Assembly: GCA_047517485.1 (NCBI GenBank) | Contig: JAKZSU010000092.1 | Span: 1 to 6,631 of the forward strand | Direction: 5' to 3' | Length of the DNA stretch: 6,631 nt | DNA from: JAKZSU01 sp047517485 | GTDB taxonomy: Bacteria; Pseudomonadota; Alphaproteobacteria; UBA7887 | Shown here: positions 5,834 to 6,631 of the stretch, in pieces | Numbering within the stretch: the stretch's first letter is position 1 | Layout: the number at the start of each line of letters is the position of its first letter | The notes under the pieces: generated by a model | The model's database searches: none | What the model was told of the DNA's origin: nothing | What the model saw: the letters and a program-made list of their open reading frames with translations, nothing else | Translations under genes and position numbers: made by a program

Positions 5834-6172
5834 ATGTTGGACGACCGATTGCCGACAGAACTATGGGTTACGGCGCACGTCCGCCGGTGCACCTCGGCGG
5901 CGGTTCCGGTCTATGTGGTCCGGCGCGGCGACAAGCATGGCGGCATGGTCATGCTCAAACTCAACCAACGCGACGCCGGGTGCCGGGTCTTGAGTCAGAC
6001 CCGGGACTTCGACGGACGCCGCGCTTGGCTCGGCGCCTTTAACGGCGAACGGGTTCCGGAGGCCGAGGCCGACGCTTATATCGCCCGCGCGATCGACCGC
6101 GATCCCGATCTGTGGGTCGTCGAAATCGAGCACCCCGAAGGGTGGCATCCGTTCGAAGGCGAAATGGTTTAG
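5834..6172 (+). CDS. DUF1491 family protein
   Basis: A 112-residue cytosolic protein starting at ATG 5834, with GAGGA at 5825-5829 four bases upstream; it follows the copper gene stop by 8 bases. It shows the DUF1491 pattern from end to end: RLPTELWVTAHVRR (5-18), VYVVRRGDKHGG (26-37), VMLKLN (39-44), an aromatic segment, then VPEAEADAYIARAIDRDPD followed by LWVVEIEHPEG near the C-terminus. The length is normal for the family, which is widespread in Alphaproteobacteria and has no established function that I know of. The open frame extends upstream to 5618, but that part is antisense-style read-through of the copper gene and is not included. Tight spacing implies translation coupled to its neighbours. 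Confidence 0.9.
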   Translation: MLDDRLPTELWVTAHVRRCTSAAVPVYVVRRGDKHGGMVMLKLNQRDAGCRVLSQTRDFDGRRAWLGAFNGERVPEAEADAYIARAIDRDPDLWVVEIEHPEGWHPFEGEMV

Positions 6173-6181
6173 GGAGTCTCC

Positions 6182-6550
6182 ATGGCGGCTTACGAAGCGA
6201 GGCGAACTGGCGCGACCTTGCGCCGGGCGGGGGATGGCGATTCGCGAAAAATCGCCGAGCTGTTTCGTATCAGCGCCGGCGGCGTTGCCGATTATATCTG
6301 GCAATTGCTAGCGCCGGAATTTCCCGGCCTCTCCTTGCTCGATATCGGCGAGTGCCGCTACGGCCGCGAAGGCGAGGCGTTCTCCTATCAGCATTGCACG
6401 ATCGCCGACCGCGATGGCGAGGTCGCCGGCATGTTGCACGGCTACGAAATGCCGGCGGGTACCGCGCCGGAAGACGACCCCGTGCTGCGGCCCTATCAGC
6501 CCGTTGACGAAGTCGGCACTGGACACAAGCGGCCTGGTCTGATTCTTTGA
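6182..6550 (+). pseudogene. GNAT N-acetyltransferase, truncated by apparent IS insertion
   Basis: Starts at ATG 6182, nine bases after the DUF1491 stop, with GGAG at 6173-6176. Residues 12-110 look like the first half of a GNAT-fold acetyltransferase: TLRRAGDGDSRKIAELFRIS, a VADYIWQLLAPE segment, EGEAFSYQHCTIADRDGEVAGMLHGYEMP (63-91), and DPVLRPYQPVDEV (99-111). Full members of this subfamily then run into the central strand, and the acetyl-CoA-binding loop with its R/QxxGxG/A signature. None of this is present: after V111 (ending at base 6514) the frame reads 11 unrelated residues and stops at TGA 6548-6550. A transposase begins just downstream at 6579, so the gene was most likely interrupted by an insertion sequence near 6515. 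The remaining protein cannot bind acetyl-CoA in the normal way and is probably inactive. Substrate is unknown. Confidence 0.75.
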
Positions 6551-6631
6551 CGTTCTGATTTGACCGGGGGATTCGCTGATGACGATGGGACAGCAGAAGG
6601 ATCGTCAGGGGGACTTGATGGTAGGCTGGGC
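6515..6631 (+). mobile_element. Left end of an insertion sequence (continues past window)
   Basis: From about 6515 the GNAT homology ends abruptly. The following 64 bases are non-coding, and a transposase-like frame opens at 6579 and runs off the window. The precise left boundary is inferred from where GNAT similarity stops; a candidate first base is the GGCACTGG at 6515-6522. The terminal inverted repeat and target duplication cannot be confirmed because the right end is outside the window. Confidence 0.55.
6579..6631 (+). CDS. Transposase N-terminus, partial (IS1182/IS5-like)
   Basis: ATG at 6579 (second ATG at 6585) opens a frame reading MTMGQQKDRQGDLMVGW up to the window edge. From memory, this opening (MGQ.KDRQGDLMV.W) is characteristic of a transposase group annotated as IS1182- or IS5-like, DDE-type enzymes that cut and rejoin element ends. 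A GGGGG tract at 6566-6570 is the only ribosome-site candidate. Only 17 residues are visible, so the family rests on a short signature, and nothing can be said of intactness or catalytic residues. Confidence 0.55.
   Translation, partial: MTMGQQKDRQGDLMVGW

Overview
The window is GC-rich chromosomal DNA that reads as an alphaproteobacterium. I base this on a DUF1491 protein (a family known mainly from Alphaproteobacteria), a PCu(A)C-type domain opening with the HPWA signature common there, the HSD17B4-type SDR, and overall codon use. Closeness to Rhodospirillales is a guess from style; no rRNA or other marker is present. No tRNA, rRNA or CRISPR array was seen.

Layout. (1) Positions 1-712, minus strand: an exported protein of unknown function whose frame stays open to the window edge and passes through a lipoprotein-like signal near the edge. 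(2) 713-898: divergent intergenic region with a perfect 7-bp stem-loop. (3) 899-2813, plus strand: an EamA/DMT-type membrane transporter followed by, and overlapping, an HSD17B4-type short-chain dehydrogenase. (4) 2811-3088: a 278-bp non-coding palindromic element with 34-bp inverted ends, lying exactly between two convergent genes and forming the stop codon of both. (5) 3086-3517, minus strand: a small two-helix membrane protein with a cysteine-rich tail. (6) 3518-3678: divergent intergenic region with a good sigma-70-like promoter. (7) 3679-6550, plus strand: a tightly spaced group of an exported TPR protein, a periplasmic copper protein (degenerate PCu(A)C-like domain fused to an intact CusF-like domain), a DUF1491 protein, and a GNAT acetyltransferase that appears cut short. 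(8) About 6515 to the right edge: the apparent left end of an insertion sequence, with the first 17 codons of a transposase.

How the genes fit together. The SDR and transporter are probably co-transcribed; the SDR looks like an acyl-CoA or steroid-type hydroxyacyl dehydrogenase. The right-hand group looks like one transcription unit driven from the promoter near 3594-3622. Its clearest biochemical theme is periplasmic Cu(I) binding, and the role of the TPR partner is unknown. The points most worth a second look are the palindromic element that supplies two convergent stop codons and can form alternative hairpins, the copper protein with one ruined and one intact metal site, and the probable insertion into the GNAT gene.
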